Below, one piece after another: positions 49,033 through 58,406 of a DNA stretch of 64,000 bases. The position numbers and the translations under genes are program-made. The notes under the pieces were generated by a model that saw nothing but the letters and a program-made list of their open reading frames with translations, did no database searches and was not told the origin of the DNA. Numbering within the stretch: the stretch's first letter is position 1; each line of letters begins with the position of its first letter. Source of the stretch: Bacteroidaceae bacterium (GTDB lineage Bacteria; Bacteroidota; Bacteroidia; Bacteroidales; Bacteroidaceae); the NCBI GenBank assembly GCA_016280855.1, contig JAEEHP010000060.1:1-64000 (forward strand). Reading direction: 5' to 3'.

Positions 49033-50220
49033 ATGTACGGAAAAATGCAAGAACATCTTCAGCAGACGCTGAAGGAGATCCGCGAGGCCGGCCTCTACAA
49101 GGAGGAGCGCCTCATCTGCAGCCCGCAGGCTGCCGCCATCGAAGTCGCCGGCAAGGAAGTGCTGAACTTCTGCGCTAACAACTATCTCGGCCTCTCGAAC
49201 CACCCGCGCCTCATCGAAGGCGCCAAGAAGATGATGGACCGCCGCGGCTACGGCATGTCCAGCGTGCGCTTCATCTGCGGCACGCAGGACGTGCACAAGG
49301 AGCTGGAAGATGCCATCAGCAAGTTCTTCAAGACCGAAGACACGATTCTCTACGCCGCCTGCTTCGACGCAAACGGTGGTGTCTTCGAGCCGCTGCTGAC
49401 CGAGGAAGATGCCATCATCTCAGATGCCTTGAACCACGCCTCGATTATCGACGGCGTACGTCTGTGCAAGGCCAAACGCTACCGCTATGCCAACGCCGAC
49501 ATGGAAGACCTCGAGCGCCAGCTGCAAGCGGCTCAGGAACAGCGTTTCCGCATCGTCGTTACAGACGGTGTCTTCTCGATGGACGGCAACGTAGCGCCCA
49601 TGGACAAGATATGTGAACTGGCCGAGAAGTACGACGCGATGGTCATGGTGGACGAAAGTCACTCGGCAGGCGTCGTAGGCCCCACAGGACGCGGTGTCAG
49701 CGAGTTCTTCAACACCTACGGACGGGTAGATATCTACACCGGCACGCTCGGCAAGGCCTTCGGCGGCGCTATGGGCGGCTTCACGACGGGACGCAAGGAG
49801 ATCATCGACCTGCTGCGCCAGCGCTCGCGTCCTTATCTCTTCTCCAATTCGCTGGCTCCCGGCATCGTCGGCGCAGCCCTCGAAGTGTTCAAGATGCTCG
49901 ACGAATCGAACGAGCTGCACGACCGCCTCGTGGAGAATGTCAACTACTTCCGCGACAAGATGATGGCCAGCGGCTTTGACATCAAGCCCACGCAGAGTGC
50001 TATCTGCGCCGTGATGCTCTACGATGCCCCACTCAGCCAGCGCTTCGCCGCACGCCTGCAGGACGAGGGCATCTACGTCACCGGTTTCTACTACCCCGTC
50101 GTGCCTAAGGGTCAGGCCCGCATTCGCGTGCAGATCTCAGCCGGCCACAACCGCGAGCAGCTCGACAAGTGCATCAACGCCTTCATTAAGGTAGGCAAAG
50201 AACTCGGAGTGCTGAAATAA
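49033..50220 (+). CDS. kbl: Glycine C-acetyltransferase (2-amino-3-ketobutyrate CoA ligase)
   Basis: The 395-residue PLP enzyme has the signature [16 protein letters not shown], which carries the Schiff-base Lys (about 237), and conserved [15 protein letters not shown] (about 208-222). It shows the fold-type I aminotransferase pattern of Kbl and 8-amino-7-oxononanoate synthases. Divergent tdh fixes the function as Kbl over BioF. It is a cytoplasmic homodimer that cleaves 2-amino-3-ketobutyrate with CoA. Confidence 0.93.
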   Translation: MYGKMQEHLQQTLKEIREAGLYKEERLICSPQAAAIEVAGKEVLNFCANNYLGLSNHPRLIEGAKKMMDRRGYGMSSVRFICGTQDVHKELEDAISKFFKTEDTILYAACFDANGGVFEPLLTEEDAIISDALNHASIIDGVRLCKAKRYRYANADMEDLERQLQAAQEQRFRIVVTDGVFSMDGNVAPMDKICELAEKYDAMVMVDESHSAGVVGPTGRGVSEFFNTYGRVDIYTGTLGKAFGGAMGGFTTGRKEIIDLLRQRSRPYLFSNSLAPGIVGAALEVFKMLDESNELHDRLVENVNYFRDKMMASGFDIKPTQSAICAVMLYDAPLSQRFAARLQDEGIYVTGFYYPVVPKGQARIRVQISAGHNREQLDKCINAFIKVGKELGVLK

Positions 50221-50247
50221 TCGGATCATCAATTAACACAAACACGC

Positions 50248-51360
50248 ATGAAACGTCGCGCACTACTGATTCTCGCTGTTGCGACCAATCTGACCTTGCT
50301 GGCTCAGACGCCACAGCCGTCGCCTCAAGGCCGTCGCCAACGATTGCCCGAATCCTTCACCACCGAGACGCCGATGGTGCATGATCCCGTCATGGCCTAC
50401 GAAGACGGCACCTATTATCTGTTTGCAACAGGCATGGGCGTCCAGCTGAGCACGTCCACGGACTTGCGCACTTGGACCGTGCAGCGACGTCCTGCGCTGC
50501 AGCCCATCGAAGGCGCAGACCTGGCGGCGCGGCAGTGGCTGCCGTCGTGGACCACGGACAGCGTGCCGGGATTCCGCAACCACGTCTGGGCACCTGATGT
50601 CATCCGCTATCGCGACCGTTGGTGGATGGCCTATTCCTGTTCCACCTTCGGGCGCAACACCTCTGCCATCGGCCTTGCCTCCTCCCCCACCCTCAACTTC
50701 CGCGACTCGGTCAACTACCGATGGCGCGACGAGGGTTGCCTGGTCGCATCGCGTCAGGGACGCGACAACTGGAATGCCATCGATCCCGCCTTCATCATCG
50801 ATGACAGCGGCATGCCATGGCTCACATGGGGTTCGTTCTGGGACGGCATACAAATGGCTCCGCTCGATACGACAATGCATATCGCCGCCGATGCCCAACC
50901 GCACACCATCGCGCGCCGCATAGCCCTGCGCGACACCCTACATGCAGAACCCAACCCCACCTCGAAGTTCGCTGGCCGCAACGCCATCGAAGCGCCCTTC
51001 ATCTTCCGCCATGGCGACCACTATTACCTCTTTGTCAGCCACGACTACTGCTGCCGAGGCGTCCAAAGCAACTACAAAGTCGTCGTCGGGCGTAGCACTA
51101 AGGTTCAAGGTCCCTACCTCGACCGCGATGGCCGCGACATGGCTCACGGTGGCGGCTCTTTGGTCATCGAAGGCGACAAGAAGAACTTCGAGGCGGCAGG
51201 CCACAGCGCAGCCTACCACCTGCCCGACGGCCGTGACCTTTTCATCTGTCACGGCTACAGCTACAAACACTCTGGTCAAGGCATCCTCATCCAACGTGAG
51301 ATTCTCTGGAGCGAGGACGGCTGGCCGGAACTGAAGGCAGCCAACAGCTCCGAAAGCTGA
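50248..51360 (+). CDS. GH43-family glycoside hydrolase, arabinanase-like, secreted
   Basis: The 370-residue protein starts with a signal peptide (MKRRALLILAVATNLTLLAQ). Family motifs are VHDPVM with the catalytic base Asp (about 46), NAIDPAF with the pKa-modulating Asp (about 176), and IEAPFIF with the catalytic acid Glu (about 250). These match the five-bladed propeller of GH43 endo-arabinanases. It would degrade side chains of plant pectin or arabinoxylan in the periplasm. It begins 27 nt after kbl. Confidence 0.85.
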   Translation: MKRRALLILAVATNLTLLAQTPQPSPQGRRQRLPESFTTETPMVHDPVMAYEDGTYYLFATGMGVQLSTSTDLRTWTVQRRPALQPIEGADLAARQWLPSWTTDSVPGFRNHVWAPDVIRYRDRWWMAYSCSTFGRNTSAIGLASSPTLNFRDSVNYRWRDEGCLVASRQGRDNWNAIDPAFIIDDSGMPWLTWGSFWDGIQMAPLDTTMHIAADAQPHTIARRIALRDTLHAEPNPTSKFAGRNAIEAPFIFRHGDHYYLFVSHDYCCRGVQSNYKVVVGRSTKVQGPYLDRDGRDMAHGGGSLVIEGDKKNFEAAGHSAAYHLPDGRDLFICHGYSYKHSGQGILIQREILWSEDGWPELKAANSSES

Positions 51361-51378
51361 TGGTCTCTCACCAAAAGC

Positions 51379-51414
51379 AAAGAGGCTGTGTCATGAGCGT
51401 GGCACAGCCTCTTT
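51379..51414. terminator. Terminator between convergent GH43 and murF-alr genes
   Basis: AAAGAGGCTGTG (51379-51390) pairs perfectly with CACAGCCTCTTT (51403-51414). It lies between the two convergent stop codons and probably works in both directions. Confidence 0.8.
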
Positions 51415-51432
51415 CATATATTATTATGCGAA

Positions 51433-53901
51433 TCAATCGAGATAATAGACGCGCTTGACACGCGGCGACACAGAGGTAAGGATCTCGTAGGGGATGGTGC
51501 CTATGATGTCGGCCAGAACGGAAGGTGACAACTCAGGGCCGAAGATGACAGCGGTGTCGCCTTCCTGGCAGGGGATGTCTGTGACATCAATCATGCAGAC
51601 ATCCATGCAAATATTGCCGACATAGGGAGCACGTTGACCGTTGACCAGACAGTAACCGGCGCCGCAGCCGAGATGACGGTTCAGGCCGTCGGCATAGCCT
51701 ATTGGCAGAGCAGCGATGCGGCTGTCGCGCGTGAGATGACCGCGGCGGCTGTAACCAACAGTATCGGTGGCCGGTACGTCGTGAATCTGCAGGATGGTGG
51801 TCTTGAGCGTGGAGATGGGGGTGAGATTAGAGTTGTCCTTAATCTCTAAAGGCTGTATGCCATAGAGTCCAAGTCCGAGCCGCACCATGTCGCAGTGGCG
51901 CTCGGGGAAATGCTGGATGGCGGCAGAATTGCAGATATGACGCAGGATGGGATGCGGGAAGGCAGCCTGCAACTGGTCGGCAGCACGCAGGAAGCGCTGC
52001 CATTGGAGCTGAGAGAACTGGTCGAAGTTCTCGCTGTCTGAACCCACGAAATGGCTGAAGACGGAACGCGGGATAAGGGCTTGCTGCGCACGGAGACGTG
52101 CGATGAGGGCGTCGACATCCTTGAGCGCACCCGTTGCACAGGCATCGAAGCCAAGGCGGTGCATACCGGTGTCGAGCTTGATGTGGATGGGGAAATTGGT
52201 AATACCTTCGCGCTCAGCAGCCTGAATCAGCGCATCAAGAAGACGGAAGCTATAGACCTCGGGTTCGAGATGGTACTCAAAGAGCGTGTGGAAACTGCTC
52301 ATCTCGGGGTTCATAACCATGATATTAGCGGTAATGCCGGCGCGTCGCAGCTCCACGCCCTCGTCGGCCACAGCCACGGCGAGGTAATCGACGCGATGGT
52401 CCTGCAGGGTCTTGGCCACCTCCACGGCTCCGGCACCGTAGGCCGATGCCTTAATCATGCAAATCATCTTCGTCTCGGGCCGCATGAAGGAACGGTAGAA
52501 GTTGAGGTTATCGACGACGGCAGCCAGGTTAACCTCGAGAATGGTCTCGTGGACTTTCTGCACAAGCGCGTCGGCAATGCGGTCGAAGCGTGCTTGGCGG
52601 GCACCCTTGATGAGGATGACGCGGTCGGCAAGAGCTCTGAACGTGGGCGAGGCAAGGAAAGCATCTACGGTGGGGAAGGTCATGTCGTTCATCGCAGCGC
52701 CCTCTTCGCGGATTCGGCCGACATTGGCCATGCCTGCGCTCACCTCGGGGCCGATTCCTATGAACTGATCGACACCATATTGCTGCACGAGGATGGCGAC
52801 CTGCTGGTAAAGCTCGGTGAGGGTTAGTCCCGTCTGTTTGATGTCTGACAGGATGAGGGTTGAAGGCGTCGGTGTGGCAGCTTGCTGGTCGTTGAGAGTG
52901 CGTCGGCGCATGAAATCGAGCGCTATCTCGAGGGATCCAAGGTCGCTGTTGCAGGTATCTGTGATCAGGGTACAGTTGTTGCGTCCCTCCTTGACTTCGA
53001 GACGCATGGCTACGGGTTCAAGGTGCAGCAATCGCTGCAAGATGACATCGTCAGCGAGTCCGAAGTGGCGGCAGACACAGATGCAATGGATGGCATCTTC
53101 GACGAGGACGGTGCCCACACGGCCATCGCTGGTAAGGGCTTCGATGAAGGGTGCCAAGTTTGCGTCATTGCGGCTCCAGGCGATGATCTGTCCAGGGAAG
53201 TTGCTCTGGCGGACACAGGTGTCGATCATCTCGTCGTCCTTATTATATATAAGAACGCGCGCGTCGTGGAAGAGTCTCAGCTTCTCCCGACATTTCTCCT
53301 CACGACTGCCAAAGTTCTCGTCGTGGGCAGAGCCGAGATGCGTGATGATGCCGATGGTAGGCTGTATGATATCGCGCAAGGCTTCCATCTCGCCGGGCTC
53401 GCTGATACCGGCCTCGAAGATGCCAAGCTGCGTCTGCTCGGACAAACGCCACACGGAGAGAGGCACGCCGATCTGGGAGTTCCAGGAGCGCGGCGAACGT
53501 GTGATGGCAAAATCGGGTGCGAGAAGCTGGTAGAGCCACTCCTTGACGATGGTCTTGCCGTTGGAACCCGTGATGCCGATGACAGGACAAGAAAATTCCT
53601 CGCGATGGCGCTCGGCAAGGCGTTGCATCGCCTTGAGCGGTGAGGTGACCTTGAGGTAGTTGGCATCGGACTCGGGGTGATCGGGCACCTGCGACACCAC
53701 GAAATTGCGGACGCCGCGGCGGTAAAGTTCGGGGATGTATCGGTGGCCGTCGTTCTTTTGGGTACGAATGGCAAAAAAGAGCGACTCCTCAGGAAAGACA
53801 AGAGACCGGCTGTCGGTGAGCAGCCAATCAATGCGGCATTCAGCGCTGCCGAAGCGATGAGCGCCGATGAGGGTTGTGATGGTGGAAATAGGATAGGACA
53901 T
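51433..53901 (-). CDS. murF-alr: Bifunctional MurF / alanine racemase
   Basis: The 822-residue fusion (start at 53901, MSYPISTIT) joins two cell-wall enzymes. The N-terminal MurF part has the ATP loop GITGSNGKT (about 109-117). The alanine racemase part starts near residue 455, with the PLP-Lys in MIKASAYGAG and the catalytic Tyr in VGYSRRGHL. A further substrate loop is LPIGYADGLNR. MurF adds D-Ala-D-Ala to the UDP-MurNAc peptide, and the racemase provides D-Ala. The fusion is typical of Bacteroidetes. An upstream ATG would add 22 repeat-derived residues and is rejected. Confidence 0.93.
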   Translation of the reverse strand: MSYPISTITTLIGAHRFGSAECRIDWLLTDSRSLVFPEESLFFAIRTQKNDGHRYIPELYRRGVRNFVVSQVPDHPESDANYLKVTSPLKAMQRLAERHREEFSCPVIGITGSNGKTIVKEWLYQLLAPDFAITRSPRSWNSQIGVPLSVWRLSEQTQLGIFEAGISEPGEMEALRDIIQPTIGIITHLGSAHDENFGSREEKCREKLRLFHDARVLIYNKDDEMIDTCVRQSNFPGQIIAWSRNDANLAPFIEALTSDGRVGTVLVEDAIHCICVCRHFGLADDVILQRLLHLEPVAMRLEVKEGRNNCTLITDTCNSDLGSLEIALDFMRRRTLNDQQAATPTPSTLILSDIKQTGLTLTELYQQVAILVQQYGVDQFIGIGPEVSAGMANVGRIREEGAAMNDMTFPTVDAFLASPTFRALADRVILIKGARQARFDRIADALVQKVHETILEVNLAAVVDNLNFYRSFMRPETKMICMIKASAYGAGAVEVAKTLQDHRVDYLAVAVADEGVELRRAGITANIMVMNPEMSSFHTLFEYHLEPEVYSFRLLDALIQAAEREGITNFPIHIKLDTGMHRLGFDACATGALKDVDALIARLRAQQALIPRSVFSHFVGSDSENFDQFSQLQWQRFLRAADQLQAAFPHPILRHICNSAAIQHFPERHCDMVRLGLGLYGIQPLEIKDNSNLTPISTLKTTILQIHDVPATDTVGYSRRGHLTRDSRIAALPIGYADGLNRHLGCGAGYCLVNGQRAPYVGNICMDVCMIDVTDIPCQEGDTAVIFGPELSPSVLADIIGTIPYEILTSVSPRVKRVYYLD

Positions 53902-53940
53902 ATGGAGAGTTGAAAGTTGAAAGTTGAGAGTTGAAAGCGC
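53902..53940. repeat. Interspersed TTGAAAGTTGA repeat (also at 48853-48888)
   Basis: Copies of TTGAAAGTTGAAAGTTGAGAG-type sequence occur upstream of murF-alr and again between tdh and kbl. They are short, imperfect and intergenic, and are a repeated-sequence family rather than coding DNA. Confidence 0.55.
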
Positions 53941-53970
53941 TACACAAGCTTCGGTTTCAATGTTCAATAA

Positions 53971-54897
53971 TCAAAGTTCAATGTTATATTTAGCCATGAG
54001 CTCACGCAGGCGCTGCTGCGTCTGCTCGCGGAAGCGGAGAGCTGCGGGTGAGTCGGGATCCTCGGGACGATGGGCAAGCGCCTTGCGGATAGGTTCGAAA
54101 TCGTAGAGGTAGCGTCGCGTCTCGTTGTCGATGCACTGTTCGGTAAAGCGTTCCCAGATGTAGTCGATGGCCTGCTCGGAGGGATGCAGGAGGTCAGGAC
54201 CATAGAAGCGGTAGTCGCGGAGCTCGTCGAGTTGGATTTCGTAGGCGGGGAAATAGGCCACCTGATCCGGACGACGGCGCTGCACAGCATCGACCGACAT
54301 GAGGAGCACAGCCTTGGACAGGCGGCTCTCATGGAAGCCGTATTTGGCGTAGCGATAGGGCGATACGGTGAAGATGACCTGCGCACGGGGGAAAAGGCCG
54401 CACAGCGTCTCGAGGGTGGCGGTGCACTCGTCAATCGTCAGCGAACGTTCGACGAAGGCCGAAGACGGACACTTGTGGCAATTGCCCACGACAAGCTCAT
54501 CGGCACGAGCCGCAAGGCTGTAGTAGCGATTGGTGCCGAGGGTGATGATGATGGTCGTAGGATTCCATTCAACCAGCTTGCCGCGAGCTGCGAGCACAGC
54601 TGCCCGGCACGCCTCGAGGGTCGAAGCGTTGGAGTGGCTGTCGGTGAGCCAGCAATGCCAACGGTCGTCGTCGTCCTTGAAATAGAGGTCGTCCGACATC
54701 GGGTTGGCTGTCAGCATGTTCAGGATGCTCAACGGGTTATAGAGCACGCCAAAAGGATTGACGAGCGCCGGCAGACCGCTCTGGCGCATCTTCGCGCCGA
54801 TGTGTTCAGCAAAGCACGAACCGATGAAAGCCACACGATTATGCAGATTCAGCGGACGTGGAAGAGATGGTATCTCTATGGGAGTAATCAGTTTCAT
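53971..54897 (-). CDS. GSCFA-domain protein (SGNH-hydrolase-like)
   Basis: The start at 54897 (MKLITPIEIP) gives 308 residues. The GSCFA motif is visible as AFIGSCFAEHIG (about 23-34), and a second conserved segment is NPFGVLYNP (about 47-55). A catalytic triad-like Asp-x-x-His is plausible near DLLHPSEQAIDY (about 236). GSCFA proteins belong to SGNH/GDSL hydrolases and are found mainly in Bacteroidetes and Proteobacteria, with no assigned substrate. It is divergent from dxs. The promoter lies only a few bases before the start. Confidence 0.85.
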   Translation of the reverse strand: MKLITPIEIPSLPRPLNLHNRVAFIGSCFAEHIGAKMRQSGLPALVNPFGVLYNPLSILNMLTANPMSDDLYFKDDDDRWHCWLTDSHSNASTLEACRAAVLAARGKLVEWNPTTIIITLGTNRYYSLAARADELVVGNCHKCPSSAFVERSLTIDECTATLETLCGLFPRAQVIFTVSPYRYAKYGFHESRLSKAVLLMSVDAVQRRRPDQVAYFPAYEIQLDELRDYRFYGPDLLHPSEQAIDYIWERFTEQCIDNETRRYLYDFEPIRKALAHRPEDPDSPAALRFREQTQQRLRELMAKYNIEL

Positions 54898-54901
54898 GCG
54901 A

Positions 54902-54909
54902 CAAAGATA
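54902..54909 (-). promoter_or_regulatory. Promoter -7 element for the GSCFA gene (leaderless-type)
   Basis: CAAAGATA reads TATCTTTG leftward and ends four bases before the ATG at 54897. A transcript starting just beyond it would have almost no 5' leader. Confidence 0.55.
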
Positions 54910-55015
54910 GGCAAAAATGTGATAGGATAGACAAATTATGAAACATAAAATATGAAATATACCCATGAAAAGGCAAAATCTTCCATCTTCTATCTTTAAT
55001 CTTTAATCTTTTTAT

Positions 55016-55023
55016 TACCTTTG
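55016..55023 (+). promoter_or_regulatory. Promoter -7 element for dxs
   Basis: TACCTTTG fits the Bacteroidetes -7 consensus and lies 17 nt before the ATG at 55041. Confidence 0.6.
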
Positions 55024-55040
55024 CCGCGAAATTCTATGAA

Positions 55041-56945
55041 ATGACATCAACAAACCAACACGCGTTTCCGCTCCTGGAACGCATCAAACTGCCGGCTTAC
55101 CTGCGCCAACTGCCCTTGGAGCAGCTGCCTGAGGTGTGCCGTGAGCTGCGCCAGGACATCATTGACGAGCTGTCCGGGAATCCCGGCCACTTCGCCTCCA
55201 GCCTGGGCGTCGTAGAACTAACCGTGGCCCTGCATTACGTTTACGACACGCCCTACGACCGCATCGTCTGGGACGTAGGCCATCAAGCCTACGGCCACAA
55301 GATCCTGACGGGTCGCCGCGAAGCCTTCCGCACAAACCGCCATCTGGGCGGCCTCAAACCGTTCCCCTCGCCCGAGGAGAGCGAATACGACGCTTTCACC
55401 GCCGGACACGCCTCAAACAGCATCAGCGCTGCGCTGGGCATGGCGCTGGCGGCTAAAGCCAAGCACGAGAAGAAGCGCCACGTCATCGCTGTCATCGGCG
55501 ACGGAGCCATGAGCGGAGGACTCGCTTTCGAAGGACTCAACAACGCAGCCAACACGCCCAATGACGTACTCATCATCCTGAACGACAACAACATGAGTAT
55601 CGACCACAGCGTGGGCGGCATGAAGAGTCTGCTGCACAAGTTGCAGACCAACCCCACCTACAACCGCATCCGCTACAAAGCGTCGCGACAGCTGCTCTCG
55701 TGGGGATGGATGAGCGAGGAACGCAAGCGCAGCATCCTGCGTTTCAACAATTCGTTGAAGAGTCTCATCAACCGCCAGCAGAACATGTTCGAAGGCATGG
55801 ACGTTCGATACTTCGGACCCACCGACGGACACAACGTGATCGACTTGGTGAAGACGCTGCGCACGATCAAGGAGATGAGCGGCCCCAAGCTCCTACACAT
55901 TCACACCGTCAAAGGCAAAGGCTTCGAACCCGCCGAAAAGGGAGGAGCGCTGTGGCACGCGCCGGGCAAGTTCGACCCGCAGACGGGCGAGCTCATCAGA
56001 AAGGACGAATCGGGACTGCCGCCCAAGTTCCAGGATGTCTTCGGCAACACCTTATTAGAATTAGCGCGCGCGAACGAACGCATCGTCGGCGTCACGCCCG
56101 CCATGCCGACAGGCTGCTCGATGAATATCATGATGGAGGCCATGCCCGACCGCGCCTACGACGTAGGCATCGCCGAAGGTCATGCCGTGACCTTCTCTGC
56201 AGGCATGGCGAAGGACGGCCTCCTACCCTTCTGCAATATCTACAGCTCGTTCGCACAACGGGCTTATGACAATCTGATCCACGACGTATGCATCTCGCGA
56301 CTGAACGTGGTGATGTGCCTCGATCGCGCAGGGCTCGTGGGTGAGGACGGCCCAACACACCACGGCGCTTTTGACCTGGCTTACCTGCGTCCGATTCCGA
56401 ACCTGACCATCGCCTCGCCGATGGACGAACACGAGCTGCGCCACCTCATGTACACAGCTCAGCTGAAGGACAAAGGCCCCTTCGTCATCCGCTACCCGCG
56501 CGGCCGCGGCTCGTTTGCCGACTGGCAGTGTCCGATGCAGGAAGTGCCCATCGGCCGTGGACGCAAGCTCAAGGATGGGAAAGACATCGCCCTGCTCTCC
56601 ATTGGCCCCATCGGCGTTGCCGCTCAGGAAGCCATTCGCCAGGTGGAAGCGGAGCATCCCGAACGCTCGATAGCCCACTACGACATGCGATTCCTCAAGC
56701 CGTTGGACGAGCGTCTGCTCACGGAAGTGGGAGCCCGATTCCGACGCATCGTGACCCTCGAGGACGGCGTACGCAACGGAGGATTCGGCTCGGCGGTGCT
56801 GGAATGGTTGTCAGACCACGGCATGACGGCACAAGTCACGCGCCTGGGTCTGCCCGATCAGTTCGTCGAACACGGTCCCGTCGCTGACCTCCACCGCCTC
56901 TGCGGCATCGACGTCGAAGGAATAAAGAACGCACTGACGCGTTGA
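55041..56945 (+). CDS. dxs: 1-deoxy-D-xylulose-5-phosphate synthase
   Basis: The 634-residue thiamine-diphosphate enzyme is of family length. Visible motifs include a [20 protein letters not shown]-binding stretch (about 153-169) with NDNNMSI, the [12 protein letters not shown] loop (about 292-303), and the [22 protein letters not shown] signature (about 429-450). It makes DXP from pyruvate and glyceraldehyde-3-phosphate, the entry step of the MEP isoprenoid pathway. Confidence 0.95.
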   Translation: MTSTNQHAFPLLERIKLPAYLRQLPLEQLPEVCRELRQDIIDELSGNPGHFASSLGVVELTVALHYVYDTPYDRIVWDVGHQAYGHKILTGRREAFRTNRHLGGLKPFPSPEESEYDAFTAGHASNSISAALGMALAAKAKHEKKRHVIAVIGDGAMSGGLAFEGLNNAANTPNDVLIILNDNNMSIDHSVGGMKSLLHKLQTNPTYNRIRYKASRQLLSWGWMSEERKRSILRFNNSLKSLINRQQNMFEGMDVRYFGPTDGHNVIDLVKTLRTIKEMSGPKLLHIHTVKGKGFEPAEKGGALWHAPGKFDPQTGELIRKDESGLPPKFQDVFGNTLLELARANERIVGVTPAMPTGCSMNIMMEAMPDRAYDVGIAEGHAVTFSAGMAKDGLLPFCNIYSSFAQRAYDNLIHDVCISRLNVVMCLDRAGLVGEDGPTHHGAFDLAYLRPIPNLTIASPMDEHELRHLMYTAQLKDKGPFVIRYPRGRGSFADWQCPMQEVPIGRGRKLKDGKDIALLSIGPIGVAAQEAIRQVEAEHPERSIAHYDMRFLKPLDERLLTEVGARFRRIVTLEDGVRNGGFGSAVLEWLSDHGMTAQVTRLGLPDQFVEHGPVADLHRLCGIDVEGIKNALTR

Positions 56946-56977
56946 CAGTTTTCATACACCACAGACATTAAGACCCT

Positions 56978-58357
56978 ATGAAGATCATCATTGCCGGTGC
57001 AGGCGCTGTTGGAAGTCATCTGGCCGCCCTGCTCACCAAAGAGAGCAACGACATAGTACTCATCGACCCCGACGAGCAGAAGCTGCTCAACGCCTGCGAA
57101 GGGCTCGATCTGATGACATTGAACGTCTCGCCGACAAGCATCAGCGGGCTCAAGGAAGCCGGGACGCCGCAAGCCGATCTGTTCATTGCCGTGACGCCCT
57201 CCGAGACCAAGAACCTCACCTGTTGCCTGCTGGCCAACAGCCTCGGAGCGAAGAAGACGGTGGCGCGAATCGACAACGGAGAATACCTCGAACCCAAGAA
57301 CCTCGAGTTCTTCAACTCCATGGGCGTCGGCTCACTGATCTATCCCGAAGCACTGGCAGCACAGGAAATCGTCGATGGCGTTCGAAGGTCGTGGGTGAGG
57401 CAATGGTGGGAAGTGCACCAAGGAGCGCTGATGATCTTAGGCATCAAATTGCGCGAAGAGGCCACGGCGCTCTACGGGCAGAAGCTCAAGGACTTATGCC
57501 CGCCAGACTCGCCCTATCACATCGTGGCCATCAAGCGCGACGAGGACACCATCATCCCTGGCGGCTTCGATGAGCTCAAGCTCGGCGACATCGCCTATTT
57601 CATGACCACAAAGCTCTTCGTGCCCAACATCCGGCAGCTCGTGGGCAAAGAGAGCTATCCCGACGTCAGGAAACTGATGATCATGGGCGGAGGACGCATC
57701 GCCGTGCAGACCTGCCATCGGCTCCCCGACTACATGGACGTGAAGCTCATCGAACAGGATGCCGATCGTTGCCGCAAGCTCACCGAGCTGCTCGACAACG
57801 ACAACGTGCTGATCATCAATGGCGACGGACGTGACACACAGCTTCTGCAGGAAGAAGGAATACGCCAGACGCAAGCCTTCTGCGCCTTAACCCCAGACAC
57901 CGAGACGAACATACTCGCATGTCTGGCTGCCAAGAGAATGGGCGTACGCAAGACCGTGGCCATGGTCGAGAACACAGACTACATCACTATGGCCGAGAAG
58001 CTCGACATTGGAACCATCATCAACAAGAAAGCCATCGCTGCGAGCCACATCTATCAGATGATGCTCGATGCCGACGTGGCCAGCGTGAAGAGCCTGACCA
58101 TCGCAGACGCTGACGTGGCAGAACTCGATGTCGTCGAAGGCGCATTGGTCACACGGGAGCCCGTCATGAAACTCGGACTGCCCAAGGGCATCACCATCGG
58201 CGGACTCGTACGCAACGGCGAAGGCATCCTCGTCAACGGACGCACACAGATCCAACCGGGCGACCGCGTCGTCGTGTTCTCGCGCACAGCCATGTTCAAG
58301 CAGCTCGACCGCTACTTCAAGAAACCCGAAGGAGGGCTGTTCTCCATATTCCATTAA
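56978..58357 (+). CDS. trkA: TrkA-type potassium uptake regulator (tandem RCK domains)
   Basis: The 459-residue protein has two NAD-binding RCK-N domains. The first begins MKIIIAGAGAVGSHLAALL, and the second begins LMIMGGGRIAVQTC at about residue 230. Each is followed by a C-terminal RCK-C-type domain. This is the normal TrkA layout and length; the gene lies 32 nt after dxs. The gene for the membrane partner TrkH is not adjacent on this side. Confidence 0.93.
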   Translation: MKIIIAGAGAVGSHLAALLTKESNDIVLIDPDEQKLLNACEGLDLMTLNVSPTSISGLKEAGTPQADLFIAVTPSETKNLTCCLLANSLGAKKTVARIDNGEYLEPKNLEFFNSMGVGSLIYPEALAAQEIVDGVRRSWVRQWWEVHQGALMILGIKLREEATALYGQKLKDLCPPDSPYHIVAIKRDEDTIIPGGFDELKLGDIAYFMTTKLFVPNIRQLVGKESYPDVRKLMIMGGGRIAVQTCHRLPDYMDVKLIEQDADRCRKLTELLDNDNVLIINGDGRDTQLLQEEGIRQTQAFCALTPDTETNILACLAAKRMGVRKTVAMVENTDYITMAEKLDIGTIINKKAIAASHIYQMMLDADVASVKSLTIADADVAELDVVEGALVTREPVMKLGLPKGITIGGLVRNGEGILVNGRTQIQPGDRVVVFSRTAMFKQLDRYFKKPEGGLFSIFH

Positions 58358-58369
58358 ATCAACCTCATA

Positions 58370-58402
58370 ACCTCACAACCTCATAACCTCATAACCTCAA
58401 AC
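58370..58402. repeat. Short tandem repeats (CCTCATAA)
   Basis: Three to four copies of AACCTCATAA-type units occur between trkA and the TonB receptor. They are a small microsatellite-like tract 5 nt before the receptor ATG and might tune expression by slippage. Confidence 0.55.
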
Positions 58403-58406
58403 ATTT

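Noticed and set aside
51433..53967. Longer murF-alr start at 53967
   Set aside because: The extra 22 residues come from an interspersed repeat (STLNFQLSTL-like), and the ATG at 53901 gives a normal MurF N-terminus.
54070..54930. Rightward frame (286 residues) opposite the GSCFA gene
   Set aside because: The GSCFA motif and start context support the leftward gene. The other frame has no motif and no promoter.
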